Positions 1-8,233 of a stretch of DNA of 42,923 bases are shown piece after piece. The stretch is taken from NCBI GenBank assembly GCA_944389425.1, contig CALXMH010000011.1, forward strand, positions 1-42,923, given 5' to 3'. The stretch comes from an uncultured Clostridia bacterium (GTDB taxonomy: Bacteria; Bacillota; Clostridia; TANB77; CAG-508). Made by a program: the position numbers and the translations under genes. Every line of letters begins with the position of its first letter. The stretch's first letter is position 1. The notes under the pieces were generated by a model. It was given only the letters and a program-made list of their open reading frames with translations. It was not told the origin of the DNA and did no database searches.

Positions 1-712
1 GCACACCTTTTGCCCCTGGAATTTCTCCCCCATACTTATTGCACATATCAACTAACTCTGGAATTACAGTAGAAGCGCCATGCAAAACAATTGGAGTATT
101 TGGCAACTTTTCCTTAACCTTTTGCAAAATATCAAATCTTAAATTAGCATCACCCTTAAACTTATATGCACCATGGCTAGTGCCAATAGCAATAGCTAAT
201 GAATCGCACCCAGTCCTTTGCACAAACTCATAAGCTTGGTCTGGGTCTGTAAATCTAGCATCATCAGAAGAAACATTAACATCATCCTCAATACCAGCAA
301 GCTTACCAAGCTCAGCCTCAACCACAACGCCTCTCTCATGAGCATAATCTACAACCTTTTTAGTTAAAGCAACATTCTCCTCAAAATCGTACTTAGAACC
401 ATCAATCATAACAGAAGTAAAACCAGCATCAATACAAGCCTTACAAGTCTCAAAATCAGGTCCATGATCTAAATGAAGCACAATAGGAATATTAGTATCC
501 TGAGTTGCTGCCTCCACCATTTTAAGCAAATAATTATACCCCGCATACTTAATAGCACTAGAAGAAGCCTGCAAAATAACAGGAGAATTCTCCTCACTCG
601 CAGCACTAACAATACCTTGTATAATTTCCATATTATTAACATTAAAAGCCCCAATAGCAAAATGCTCTTTTATTGACTTTTCAAACATTTCCTTAGAAGT
701 AACCAATGACAT
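1..712 (-). CDS. fba: Class II fructose-bisphosphate aldolase, C-terminus cut by the window edge
   Basis: This is the cytosolic glycolytic and gluconeogenic enzyme that cleaves fructose-1,6-bisphosphate into DHAP and glyceraldehyde-3-phosphate with a divalent metal, usually zinc. The 237 codons present contain the family motifs HLDHGPD (metal and catalytic residues, about residue 80), VEAELGKLAG, GTSHGAYK and LHGAS. The family is about 285-310 residues, so the last 50-70 residues lie outside the window. The ATG start gives MSLVTSKEMFEK and follows AAGGAGG at normal spacing. A consensus sigma-A promoter lies 43 bases upstream, so the gene has its own transcript. The single CGG trinucleotide here is out of frame (GCG GGG). 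Confidence 0.95.
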   Translation of the reverse strand, partial: MSLVTSKEMFEKSIKEHFAIGAFNVNNMEIIQGIVSAASEENSPVILQASSSAIKYAGYNYLLKMVEAATQDTNIPIVLHLDHGPDFETCKACIDAGFTSVMIDGSKYDFEENVALTKKVVDYAHERGVVVEAELGKLAGIEDDVNVSSDDARFTDPDQAYEFVQRTGCDSLAIAIGTSHGAYKFKGDANLRFDILQKVKEKLPNTPIVLHGASTVIPELVDMCNKYGGEIPGAKGV

Positions 713-754
713 AAAACATATCCTCCTTAAACTTTTTTCTTTTATATATTGTTT

Positions 755-783
755 ATTGTATTTCTAAATTTTATGTATGTCAA
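755..783 (-). promoter_or_regulatory. Sigma-A-type promoter of fba
   Basis: Minus strand: -35 TTGACA at 783-778, exactly 17 bases of spacer, then -10 TACAAT at 760-755. It lies 43 bases upstream of the fba start codon. The 712-916 interval otherwise holds no gene that I can see. Confidence 0.7.
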
Positions 784-915
784 TACAATATTGCAAAATA
801 TTGTGTGAAAATTGGGGGTTGGATGTTTATGTAAATTATAATCTTGCTACGCATTATATACAACTATTTTTCACACTTTTTATCTAATCTTGATAAACAG
901 AATATTAATTTATGC

Positions 916-1827
916 CTATCTCTCGACTATTCCATTTCTATAAATTTCTTCTAATTCTTTTCTATCTAATCCTGTGTACTTTTCAATAAGCTCTCGTTTT
1001 ACTTTATCTTTCATCATTGCTTTTGCTGTTTCGATTTTTTCTTCTCTTTTTCCAATTATTTTTCCATGTTTTTCTCCAATTATTTTTCCACGAGCTTCGC
1101 CCTCTTCCTCTCCTCGTGTTTTTCCATTTATATATGCTGCTCTTTCATCTAATATTGCTTTTTCTCTTAAAAACTGCCACCTCTTTGTTGCTTCATCTCC
1201 TGTTAAATATTCATATTCTTTTTGTGCTTTTTCTACTAATTTGTTTTGTGCTATTGCCATTTTCACCATCTCCATATCTTCATAATCTATAAATGTTAAC
1301 CATTCTTCTAACTTTGTTTTTGGTACTTTTACTTGTTCTCTAAACTTTGGTAACTCTATAAAATTAAATTTTATTCCGTCTATTACTATATATTTTCTGT
1401 ATTTACTATCTACTATTACTGTATCTGTATTATATTCTTCTGTTTCTAGCATGTTATAGTTTAGTATGCTTATTACATACATATTTTTTATTTGATTATA
1501 TGTTTGTCCTACTTCTAAACTGCCTGCCATTATTTTGCTTGCATAATACATTGCTCTTTTATCCATTTTACATTTGTCTTGTAATTGCATTTCTATTACT
1601 ACTATTGCATTATCGTTTATTTTTACTCTTAAATCTAATCTTCCTACTTTCTCTTTGGTATGGCTTTTGTTTAATTCTACTTCTTTTTGTATTTCGATTT
1701 TATTTATTTTTATCCCTAGTATCTCTTCTAAAAATTCTTTTAACAAATCCTCATTTCCTGCTTTTGAAAATAGATTCTTAAATATTACATCATCCTTTGG
1801 TTTATTAGTTTTTTCTTTTTGTTTCAA
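916..1827 (-). CDS. Rpn/PD-(D/E)XK nuclease family protein (transposase-like), copy 1
   Basis: The 303-residue protein belongs to the Rpn / PDDEXK_2 family, proteins annotated as recombination-promoting nucleases or putative transposases that occur in many diverged copies in clostridia. The N-terminal motif KDDVIFKNLFSKAGNE is followed by the nuclease core GRLDLRVKIND...VVIEMQ, which supplies the D...ExQ active site at about residues 63-80. The C-terminus is a charged, Gly-rich repeat region (EEEGEARGKIIGEKHGKII) followed by the typical YTGLDRKELEEI ending. A close paralogue lies at 24787-25638 and both have a related upstream leader. Whether it acts in DNA transposition, recombination or defence cannot be told from sequence. 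Confidence 0.85.
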   Translation of the reverse strand: MKQKEKTNKPKDDVIFKNLFSKAGNEDLLKEFLEEILGIKINKIEIQKEVELNKSHTKEKVGRLDLRVKINDNAIVVIEMQLQDKCKMDKRAMYYASKIMAGSLEVGQTYNQIKNMYVISILNYNMLETEEYNTDTVIVDSKYRKYIVIDGIKFNFIELPKFREQVKVPKTKLEEWLTFIDYEDMEMVKMAIAQNKLVEKAQKEYEYLTGDEATKRWQFLREKAILDERAAYINGKTRGEEEGEARGKIIGEKHGKIIGKREEKIETAKAMMKDKVKRELIEKYTGLDRKELEEIYRNGIVER

Positions 1828-2011
1828 TTATTATTCTACCTCCTATTGTAACTTAATTTGTCCCCAATATCAATACTTTTGCAAATGCTCGTCTCACAGT
1901 ATAAAAATCACCTCCTGTTATTATTCATTATAATCTGATTGATAAAATCGGCTGATACGCCAATGACTAATTCTGTCATTTCCTAATGTTGCTTTTTAGA
2001 ATTAAGATGTT

Positions 2012-2086
2012 ATTATTTTACTATACAATTTTCCAAAAGTAAATAGCCTATGCCCCACTTTTCATCGCAAATTTAGACATTTTTCG
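2012..2086 (-). repeat. Conserved leader block upstream of Rpn gene, copy A
   Basis: This 75-base block matches 25828-25902 over its whole length with no gap and roughly 63 identical positions. Each copy lies 185-190 bases upstream of an Rpn-family start codon. On the minus strand it contains TTTACT-N17-TAAAAT, a plausible promoter. It could equally be the conserved end of a mobile unit. The rest of the 1828-2117 gap has weaker similarity to the matching region upstream of copy 2 and contains no gene. Confidence 0.6.
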
Positions 2087-2117
2087 AGTTTTGCTTTTTA
2101 CTTCAAAAAAGTAAAAA

Positions 2118-2158
2118 CAACAAAAATCCACCTCACTACATAAGGTAGATTTTTGTTG
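2118..2158 (-). terminator. Rho-independent terminator of the DUF1540 gene
   Basis: The arms at 2118-2133 and 2143-2158 pair (CAACAAAAATC with GATTTTTGTTG) and are followed on the minus strand by a T-rich tract. It is 31 bases after the DUF1540 stop codon. Confidence 0.65.
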
Positions 2159-2189
2159 CTTTTGTTTAAACAAAATATAATTTTAGAGC

Positions 2190-2369
2190 TTAGTCTTCAT
2201 CCTCGTCGTCTGCATATCTATAGCTTCCACACATAGATTCATCTGGTTCTTGTGTATCGCAATCGCTGCAAGGCTCTACACTTATCTCTTCAAGAAGACA
2301 TTTATCGTTTGCAATATCATTATATAAACAGCTAGAAACTGTACAATTTATTTTTTGATTTTTTTCCAT
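2190..2369 (-). CDS. Small DUF1540 cysteine-rich protein
   Basis: The 59-residue protein starts MEKNQKINCTVSSCLYND and has the DUF1540 signature: C-x-V-x-x-C-x-Y-N at the N-terminus and paired cysteines (PCSDC) further on. The C-terminus is very acidic (YADDEDED). DUF1540 proteins are small, probably metal-binding proteins common in spore-forming Firmicutes; their function is not established. The ATG follows AGGAGG at about 8 bases. It lies between an Rpn gene and argS and has its own terminator. Cysteine spacing makes the family call fairly safe. Confidence 0.8.
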   Translation of the reverse strand: MEKNQKINCTVSSCLYNDIANDKCLLEEISVEPCSDCDTQEPDESMCGSYRYADDEDED

Positions 2370-2468
2370 TTTATTTTCCTCCTTTTGTTTTTTGCAAAAT
2401 TATTATATGCAATTTAAACGTTTTTATGTTAACAATTTTAACATGAGGAAAATTTATCCAAAATGGAG

Positions 2469-4154
2469 CTATATAGAATCCACTGTATCTATTCCAAGCA
2501 ATTCTAGCGATGTTTTTATTACAACTCCAATACAATAAATTAGCTGTAATCTCATATTTTTAAGCTCCTCTGTTTCTGCACTTAAAATTGAATAATCATG
2601 ATAATAGCTTGAAAATAATTTTGTAAGCTCATATACATAATTTGCTATTATATTTGGTGTTAGCTTTTCTGTTACTTTTTGTATTATTTTCTTAAATTCT
2701 TCTAATTTTTGAATTATTTCAATTTCTGCATCTGCATTAAGTAAATCATACTTGTCTAATTTTTCTATATTCTCATAATTAGCTTTTCCCAAAATAGAAT
2801 TAATTCTTGCATAATTATATTGAATATACAAACTAGTATCTCCATCAAAACTTAATGATTTTTCTAAATCGAAAATTACATTTTTTTCACAAGAACCTTT
2901 TAATATAGTATATTTAACAGCTCCATACGCTATTTTTTTAGCTTTCTCTTCGTCTACTTCGCCATCGTTTCTCTTTGCAAGTTCTAGTTTTGTTTTCTCT
3001 AATATTTCTCTCATAAAATCTTCTAACAATACTACTGTTCCATTTCTTGTAGACATTTTACCATCTGGTAACAATACAAAAGAATAATGTATTACTTGTG
3101 GAGCTTTATATCCTAATAAATCTAATGCTGCACTAATTTGTTTGAAGTATAATTTTTGATCTTCTCCTAGTACAATTATATTTTTATCTGCATTTCTATT
3201 TGCTTTGTAAATACTATATGCAATATCTCTTAATGGATATAAAGAAGTTTTGTCTGCTCTTGTTACAACTAAAACAGGTGCTTTCATTGGAATTTTGTAC
3301 TCTTCTTGATTTATTGCAAGTCTTCCATCTTCAGCTTCAAATAGTTTACCTGTTTTTTCAAGTTTTTCCAAAATTTCGTTTACAGTTCCATTTAATATAA
3401 AATCTGATTCATAATCAAAGTAATCGTATTTTATTCCAAGTTCTGCAAAAATAGCTCTTTGTCCTTCTATACAAATTTGTACAATTTTTCTAAATTTTTC
3501 AATTGTTTCTTTATCACCATTTTCTAGTTTGTTCAAGTTATCGAATACTTCTTGTTCTAGTTCTGCATTTTCTTGTACTTCTTTATTAATATCTATATAT
3601 ATTTGCAAAAGTTCGTCAAATGTTACATTTTGTTTATTTTTTGTGCCTACTAAAAGCATTGAAATTTGTTTTCCTATGTCGTTTACAAAATAATGTGTTT
3701 CAACTTTATAATTATTAAATTTAAGTAATCTAACAATAGAATCTCCAATTAAAGCATTTCTAGCCCTACCTATATGTGGAGATGCATTTGGATTTATACT
3801 TGTATGTTCTATTAATGCCTTTTTGCCTTCTCCTTCTTTCGTAGAACCATATTCATCTTTTTGCTCTTCAATTTGATTTAAAACTTCTTTTACATATAGC
3901 TCTTTTTTTACAAAAAAATTAACATATCCAGAAACCACTTCAATTTTTTCTAATTCATTTAAATTCATTTTGCTTTTAATATCCTCTGCAATGGCTTGTG
4001 GAGATTTTCTATACTCCTTAGCTAATCTAAAACAAGGAAAAGAATAATCTCCTATTTCCAAATTAGGTGATTTTTCTATTGATTTTTCTATTTCTAAAAC
4101 ATCTTTATTTAAAACATTTGCTATCTCTTTTGCTATACTATCTTTTACGCTCAT
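2469..4154 (-). CDS. argS: Arginyl-tRNA synthetase
   Basis: This class I aminoacyl-tRNA synthetase charges tRNA-Arg in the cytoplasm. Its 561 residues are the normal length. The order is an N-terminal Arg-tRNA-synt_N domain (about 1-85), the HIGH-type motif NPNASPHIGRARN (about residue 120), the KMSKS-type motif DGKMSTRNGTV (about residue 365), and a DALR anticodon-binding domain at the C-terminus. The start MSVKDSIAKEIANVL follows GGGAGG. The gene stands alone, and the terminator of the cotJC half lies on its upstream side. Since CGG appears not to be a normal Arg codon in this window, whether the genome still has a tRNA-Arg able to read CGG is a direct question for this enzyme's substrate set. 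Confidence 0.96.
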   Translation of the reverse strand: MSVKDSIAKEIANVLNKDVLEIEKSIEKSPNLEIGDYSFPCFRLAKEYRKSPQAIAEDIKSKMNLNELEKIEVVSGYVNFFVKKELYVKEVLNQIEEQKDEYGSTKEGEGKKALIEHTSINPNASPHIGRARNALIGDSIVRLLKFNNYKVETHYFVNDIGKQISMLLVGTKNKQNVTFDELLQIYIDINKEVQENAELEQEVFDNLNKLENGDKETIEKFRKIVQICIEGQRAIFAELGIKYDYFDYESDFILNGTVNEILEKLEKTGKLFEAEDGRLAINQEEYKIPMKAPVLVVTRADKTSLYPLRDIAYSIYKANRNADKNIIVLGEDQKLYFKQISAALDLLGYKAPQVIHYSFVLLPDGKMSTRNGTVVLLEDFMREILEKTKLELAKRNDGEVDEEKAKKIAYGAVKYTILKGSCEKNVIFDLEKSLSFDGDTSLYIQYNYARINSILGKANYENIEKLDKYDLLNADAEIEIIQKLEEFKKIIQKVTEKLTPNIIANYVYELTKLFSSYYHDYSILSAETEELKNMRLQLIYCIGVVIKTSLELLGIDTVDSI

Positions 4155-4236
4155 TTAAATCCTCCCTCTATTCTTTATATATATTACCATATTTATAATA
4201 AAAATTCTACATAATAAGGCAATTTTGCTAACAAAA

Positions 4237-4280
4237 TTTAATAAAACCTCTTATAATTTTTTATAAGAGGTTTTATTAAA
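4237..4280 (-). terminator. Terminator of the cotJ operon
   Basis: A perfect 20-bp inverted repeat with a TTTT loop (4237-4256 pairs with 4261-4280) sits directly after the cotJC stop codon at 4282-4284. Confidence 0.85.
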
Positions 4281-4281
4281 T

Positions 4282-4707
4282 TTATCTGTCACAGCCACAG
4301 CTATTTTGATTGTTCATTCCATTCATATAAAATTTTCTTTGTGCTAGTTTTTCTTGTACTCCTCTTAGTGCTTCACCAAATCTTTGGAAGTGTACTATTT
4401 CTCTTTCACGTAAGAATTTTAATGGGTCTATTACTTCTGGTGAATCTGCACATAGGTCAATTAGTTTTTCATATGTTGCTCTTGCTTTTTGTTCTGCTGC
4501 TAAATCTTCTTGTAAGTTTGCAATTGGGTCACCTTTTGCAGCTAGCACAGATGCTGAGAATGGATATCCCGCAGCTGCTTGTGGGTATACATCCACTCCA
4601 TGGTCTGTGTAGTATGCTCCTAATCCTGCTGCTCTTAATTCTTCTACTGTTGCATCTTTTGTTAATTGGTGTACTATTGTTCCAACCATTTCCAAGTGTG
4701 CTAATTC
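4282..4707 (-). CDS. cotJC: Spore coat protein CotJC, C-terminal half of an interrupted gene
   Basis: This is the C-terminal part of CotJC, a manganese-catalase/ferritin-like spore coat protein. The frame reads ELAHLEMVGTIVHQL, then the ...YPFSASVLAAKGDP... middle, and ends NSCGCDR. An internal ATG would give 137 residues (MEMVGTIV), but the open frame and the homology run further upstream to the element boundary near 4707, where CotJC similarity stops. The missing N-terminal 65 residues are at 10644-10841 on the same strand. The break falls inside the metal-binding helix (EE|LAHLE), so neither half should be an active catalase by itself. Joining at the shared GAAT restores GTEELAHLEM and a 205-residue protein. 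Confidence 0.88.
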   Translation of the reverse strand, partial: ELAHLEMVGTIVHQLTKDATVEELRAAGLGAYYTDHGVDVYPQAAAGYPFSASVLAAKGDPIANLQEDLAAEQKARATYEKLIDLCADSPEVIDPLKFLREREIVHFQRFGEALRGVQEKLAQRKFYMNGMNNQNSCGCDR

Positions 4708-4718
4708 GTTTGCACCAA
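4704..4718. repeat. Attachment site, left end of skin-like element
   Basis: The plus strand reads ATTCGTTTGCACCAA. It matches 12 of 15 positions of ATTCTTCTGTACCAA at 10646-10660. Both lie in the same reading frame of cotJC, so exchange anywhere in the shared bases keeps the frame. The exact 2-bp crossover of the serine recombinase cannot be fixed from one sequence; GAAT on the minus strand gives the product closest to the family consensus. Confidence 0.7.
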
Positions 4719-4773
4719 AAAGTAGTCGTTTATTTCAAAATATAACATATGTTTATGCAAAAAAATTAGCAAA

Positions 4774-5440
4774 TTAATTTTTTAATACTCTACATTCTTT
4801 TAATATTTGTTCAACACATTCATTAATTGTCATATCAGGATTTTCAGTATAATACTCAAATTTTCCATATTTTCTGTAATTGTTTTTATAATTTTCTTCA
4901 TTCATTTTTCTAATTTCATGCGCATTATTAACAGCTAAGATAACATCTTTTAAAGTTATTTTCTCTAGTATTCTCTTAAAGTTTTTCTCTTCTTTATACT
5001 CATTAATATATTGAAATTTTTCATTAAAAGCTTTATTAATTCCAACTATATATTGTTTTCTATTTATGATTTGCTTTTTTTTGCTGTATCTTATGTAAGA
5101 TAATCCATAAATCAAATGAAAAATTACTATAACCCAATTTATAGTTAATTTTTCTATTAATTTTCCCAACACTTTTTAATTCTTCTAAAACTCTTTCAAA
5201 CTGTAATTTATGTAAATCATCATTACTTTCATAATCACATATATGAAATGCTTTAGTTGGATATACAGCTGATATTGATTTTGCTCTACTTATAATTGAT
5301 TTGTTAATTTTTATATCAAAATTCACTTTAAATGGAATCTGATTATCATTATTTATCAATTTTTGTAAGTGTTCAAAATACCATTTCTCAGTTTCACCTT
5401 CTACCGAAAAATAGTATTGATTACTTATTTTCTTTATCAT
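4774..5440 (-). CDS. RloB-like protein, frame broken at an A8 run
   Basis: The first frame starts MIKKISNQYYFSVEGETEKWYFEHL, which has the EGxTE...YF signature of the RloB family, a TOPRIM-like partner of AAA ATPases in abortive-infection systems. It runs through GYSNFSFDLWIILHK and then shifts +1 at eight consecutive A residues (mRNA sense, 5082-5075). The second frame continues with KKKQIINRKQYIVGI to the stop. One base fewer gives a 221-residue protein of normal family length. The shift is not at CGG, so it is separate from the recoding seen in other genes. It could be transcriptional slippage in A8, a real mutation or a base-call error. The start overlaps the AAA stop codon (ATGA), so the two are translationally coupled. 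Confidence 0.7.
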
Positions 5441-6741
5441 TTATCATTTCCTTCCATGTTTTTTAAAATATCTGAAAAATCAATATTTTTAATTGCTCCA
5501 TATTTGTTAATAAAATAATTTTTCATATAATCCTCAGAGTTTCTAACACCTTTTTCTCCATTAGTCTTAAAATCTGATAATGAATAATGAATACTTCCAT
5601 TCTCATCTCTTTCAACAAATTTAATTTCATCTCTTCTTAATAAGGAATTGTTTAAGAATATTGGATTATGTGTATTAAAAATTAATTGTGCTCCTTTTTT
5701 ATTAATTTCATCATTATGAAAAATATTTAGAATATTCATAATTGCCATAGGATGAATGGAAGCACCTAATTCGTCTATTGCTAAGGTTGCACCAGTTTTT
5801 ATTGCCATTACTATTAATGGGAAAATATTCAAAAATCTAATTGTTCCAAAAGACTCAAAAACTTCTGCTGGCAAAACAACCGTGCCATCATCTATCTTCA
5901 CCATTGATAATGGTTCTGTTTGCTCTTTGTCTCTATTTATTGGATATGCAATGTTTTCTGATGTTAAACCAAAATCTTTTAATGCACTATTTAAAATACT
6001 ATCTATATAATATTTTTTTCCTTCATTATTGCTAGCAACAATTGGTGTAATATACATTTTGTCAGCATGATATATAATTCTAAATTTTTCCTTAAACCAC
6101 TCGTAAATAATATCATATATTTTTTTACTATATAATGTTTTAAATATTCCATTTAAGAATAGCTCTTTAGTATCCAAATTTGTTTTAGCAATTATTTCAG
6201 CTGTGTCGTTTGAAAAATTTTCTATAAGAAAATTTTTTATTTCCTCTATTTTACCAATTTTTAATTGATTAGTCCTTTCATATACTAGTTTTTTATTTAT
6301 GTATAATGTTTCTTCTACAATTTTTCTATCATAATTAGGCTCAAGGAATTTTCCTAATTCTATCGCAATTTTATATTCTATTATTAAGTCCTGTGATATG
6401 AATTTTATATAAAAGCTTACTGGTTCTTTTTCACTGTTTTTTATATTAGGTATTAATTCTAAATTGTTTACAGCTGTATTAGGAGTAGTGATATTTTCTT
6501 TATTCATTATATTTCCACTTAATATAATAGAACGCAATACTTCCATTCCCCCAATTAAATTGGTTTTTCCTGATGAATTTGGTCCATATATAGCAGCACA
6601 GGATAGAGCTTTTACTTTGTTCCCTTTTATGTTTTTAGTAATTAGACTATATTCTAAATCTTTTATTCGAGCAGGAATCATTTTAAAATCTACTTCTTCT
6701 TTAAAAGATTTAAAATTTTTCATTTTAAATTCTAATAGCAT
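5437..6741 (-). CDS. AAA family ATPase, RloA/AbiL/OLD-like defence protein
   Basis: The 434-residue protein starts MLLEFKMKNFKSFKEEV, typical of SMC-like AAA_15/AAA_21 ATPases. It has Walker A GPNSSGKTN at about residue 54, an ABC-like Walker B AIDELGASIHP at about residue 318, and the following NTHNP switch histidine. Together with the RloB-like gene that overlaps it, this resembles two-gene abortive-infection systems (RloA/RloB, AbiL-type) that respond to phage. That is a family-based inference. A strong promoter precedes it (6787-6815) with a short hairpin in the 5' UTR. The pair would be the defence cargo of the cotJC element and could run constitutively in vegetative cells. Confidence 0.85.
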   Translation of the reverse strand: MLLEFKMKNFKSFKEEVDFKMIPARIKDLEYSLITKNIKGNKVKALSCAAIYGPNSSGKTNLIGGMEVLRSIILSGNIMNKENITTPNTAVNNLELIPNIKNSEKEPVSFYIKFISQDLIIEYKIAIELGKFLEPNYDRKIVEETLYINKKLVYERTNQLKIGKIEEIKNFLIENFSNDTAEIIAKTNLDTKELFLNGIFKTLYSKKIYDIIYEWFKEKFRIIYHADKMYITPIVASNNEGKKYYIDSILNSALKDFGLTSENIAYPINRDKEQTEPLSMVKIDDGTVVLPAEVFESFGTIRFLNIFPLIVMAIKTGATLAIDELGASIHPMAIMNILNIFHNDEINKKGAQLIFNTHNPIFLNNSLLRRDEIKFVERDENGSIHYSLSDFKTNGEKGVRNSEDYMKNYFINKYGAIKNIDFSDILKNMEGNDK

Positions 6742-6786
6742 TCTTTTCTCCTTTCGTCTTGCATTTTTTTTGCAAGTCCTTTAAAT

Positions 6787-6815
6787 ATTATACTATTATT
6801 GTATGGACAAGTCAA
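6787..6815 (-). promoter_or_regulatory. Sigma-A promoter of the AAA/RloB pair
   Basis: Minus strand: TTGACT at 6815-6810, 17-base spacer, TATAAT at 6792-6787. A CTTGCA...TGCAAG hairpin lies in the leader, followed by AAAGGAG before the ATG. Confidence 0.75.
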
Positions 6816-6941
6816 TGAATTATACAAGATTTTTGCATTTTGCCTTTTAAAAGAATTAAAGCTTTTTATCTTGTATTTTCTTTTAATTAACTTTGTATGT
6901 TGATTTTGAAAAAATATATATCTTTGATTTTTAACCTCATA

Positions 6942-6973
6942 AAAAAAGAAGCATAAAAATCGCTTCTTTTTTA
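6942..6973 (-). terminator. Terminator of the M29 aminopeptidase gene
   Basis: The arms AAAAAAGAAGC and GCTTCTTTTTT flank a 9-base loop and end in T's on the minus strand, 24 bases after the stop codon. It separates the peptidase from the AAA gene. Confidence 0.8.
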
Positions 6974-6996
6974 TGTGAATTTCTATTTATAAATTG

Positions 6997-8115
6997 CTAT
7001 ATTAAATTCTCTGGATTTAACATTTTTAGCTCTTCTAGGACAAATAATCCATCCTTTCTAATTAATTTATCGTCAAACCAGATTTCTCCTCCTCCATATT
7101 CTGGTGTTTGAATATTTACTATGTCCCAATGAATACTTGATTGGTTACCATTATCACTTTCTTTCAAACTATCACCTGGAGTAAAATGGAAACTCCCTTT
7201 TATTTTTTCATCAAACAATGTATCTCCTATTGGTTTTTCTATATATGGATTTAATCCTAACGCAAATTCTCCTATATATCGACTTCCTTCATCTGTATCT
7301 AAAATTTCATTAAGCTCTTTTGTTTTATTTGCTGTTGCCTTTATTATTTTGCCATCCTTGAAATCAAATCTAATATTACTAAATAGCACTCCATTATATC
7401 TTGTTTCTGTATTATATGTTATATATCCATTTACACTATTTTTTACTGGGGCAGTTGCAACTTCTCCATCTGGTATATTAAATGTTCCCATATATTTTTT
7501 AGAAGGTATGCCTTTTATACTAAATGTTAAATTTGTTCCTTCTCCTAATATATGGACCTTGTTTGTTTTGTTCATTAAATTCACTAGTGAATCCATAGCT
7601 TTTGACATTTTGTCATAATCTAATGTACAAACATTGAAGAAAAAGTCTTCAAATTCTTCTGTATTCATGTTACTCATTTGTGCCATTGAAGCATTAGGAT
7701 ATCTTAAAATGCACCATTTTGTATTATTAACTCTTTCTTTAAAGTGAACTGGTAATGTATAATATTTATTATATAATTCCATTTTTTCTTTTGAAATTCC
7801 ATTTAATTCAGATGTATTGGTACTTGCTCTTACACCTATATATGCATCCATATCTTTCATTCTTTGTAAATCGTGTTTAGCATAAACTTGTATTTGCTCT
7901 TCTGTTATATCCTTAAGCATTTCTCTTAATATCTCATAATCTATGATATTAAAAAATGGTAATGCTCCCTTAGCCTCTGCCTGTTTTATTAATTCTTTAC
8001 CTAGTGGAATTGCCTCCATTCCAATTATTTCTATTAATATTTTCTCTCCTTTTTGTAAATTAATAGAATGACTTAATAGATTGCTTGCTAATTTTTCTAT
8101 CCTTATATCTTTCAT
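6997..8115 (-). CDS. M29 family aminopeptidase
   Basis: The 372-residue protein resembles M29 (AmpS/PepS-type) metallo-aminopeptidases, cytoplasmic exopeptidases that remove N-terminal residues with two divalent metals. Support comes from the N-terminus KLASNLLSHSINLQKGEKILIE, GEGTNLTFSIKG in the middle, NIPDGEVATAPV, and the C-terminal GNQSSIHWDIV...GGGEIWFDDKLIRKDG motif with conserved metal ligands. I place the start at the second of two nearby ATGs because GAGGCG is 8 bases from it and only 2 from the first. A longer open frame upstream lacks a ribosome site. It is unusual cargo for a skin-like element and may be a captured host gene. Confidence 0.85.
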   Translation of the reverse strand: MKDIRIEKLASNLLSHSINLQKGEKILIEIIGMEAIPLGKELIKQAEAKGALPFFNIIDYEILREMLKDITEEQIQVYAKHDLQRMKDMDAYIGVRASTNTSELNGISKEKMELYNKYYTLPVHFKERVNNTKWCILRYPNASMAQMSNMNTEEFEDFFFNVCTLDYDKMSKAMDSLVNLMNKTNKVHILGEGTNLTFSIKGIPSKKYMGTFNIPDGEVATAPVKNSVNGYITYNTETRYNGVLFSNIRFDFKDGKIIKATANKTKELNEILDTDEGSRYIGEFALGLNPYIEKPIGDTLFDEKIKGSFHFTPGDSLKESDNGNQSSIHWDIVNIQTPEYGGGEIWFDDKLIRKDGLFVLEELKMLNPENLI

Positions 8116-8233
8116 AATCATCGCCTCATTTGTATTATATATCATTTTATTTATTTTCTTCAATACTTTTTATTATATTTAAAGTATAGTACTTGCTCTT
8201 TTGCTAGTTAATATATTATTTTACACTTTCTTA

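Noticed and set aside
469-660. Hydrophobic open frames on either strand inside fba, and similar long plus-strand frames over minus-strand genes
   Set aside because: These are low-complexity Leu/Phe/Ile shadows caused by AT-rich antisense sequence, without ribosome sites or family motifs.
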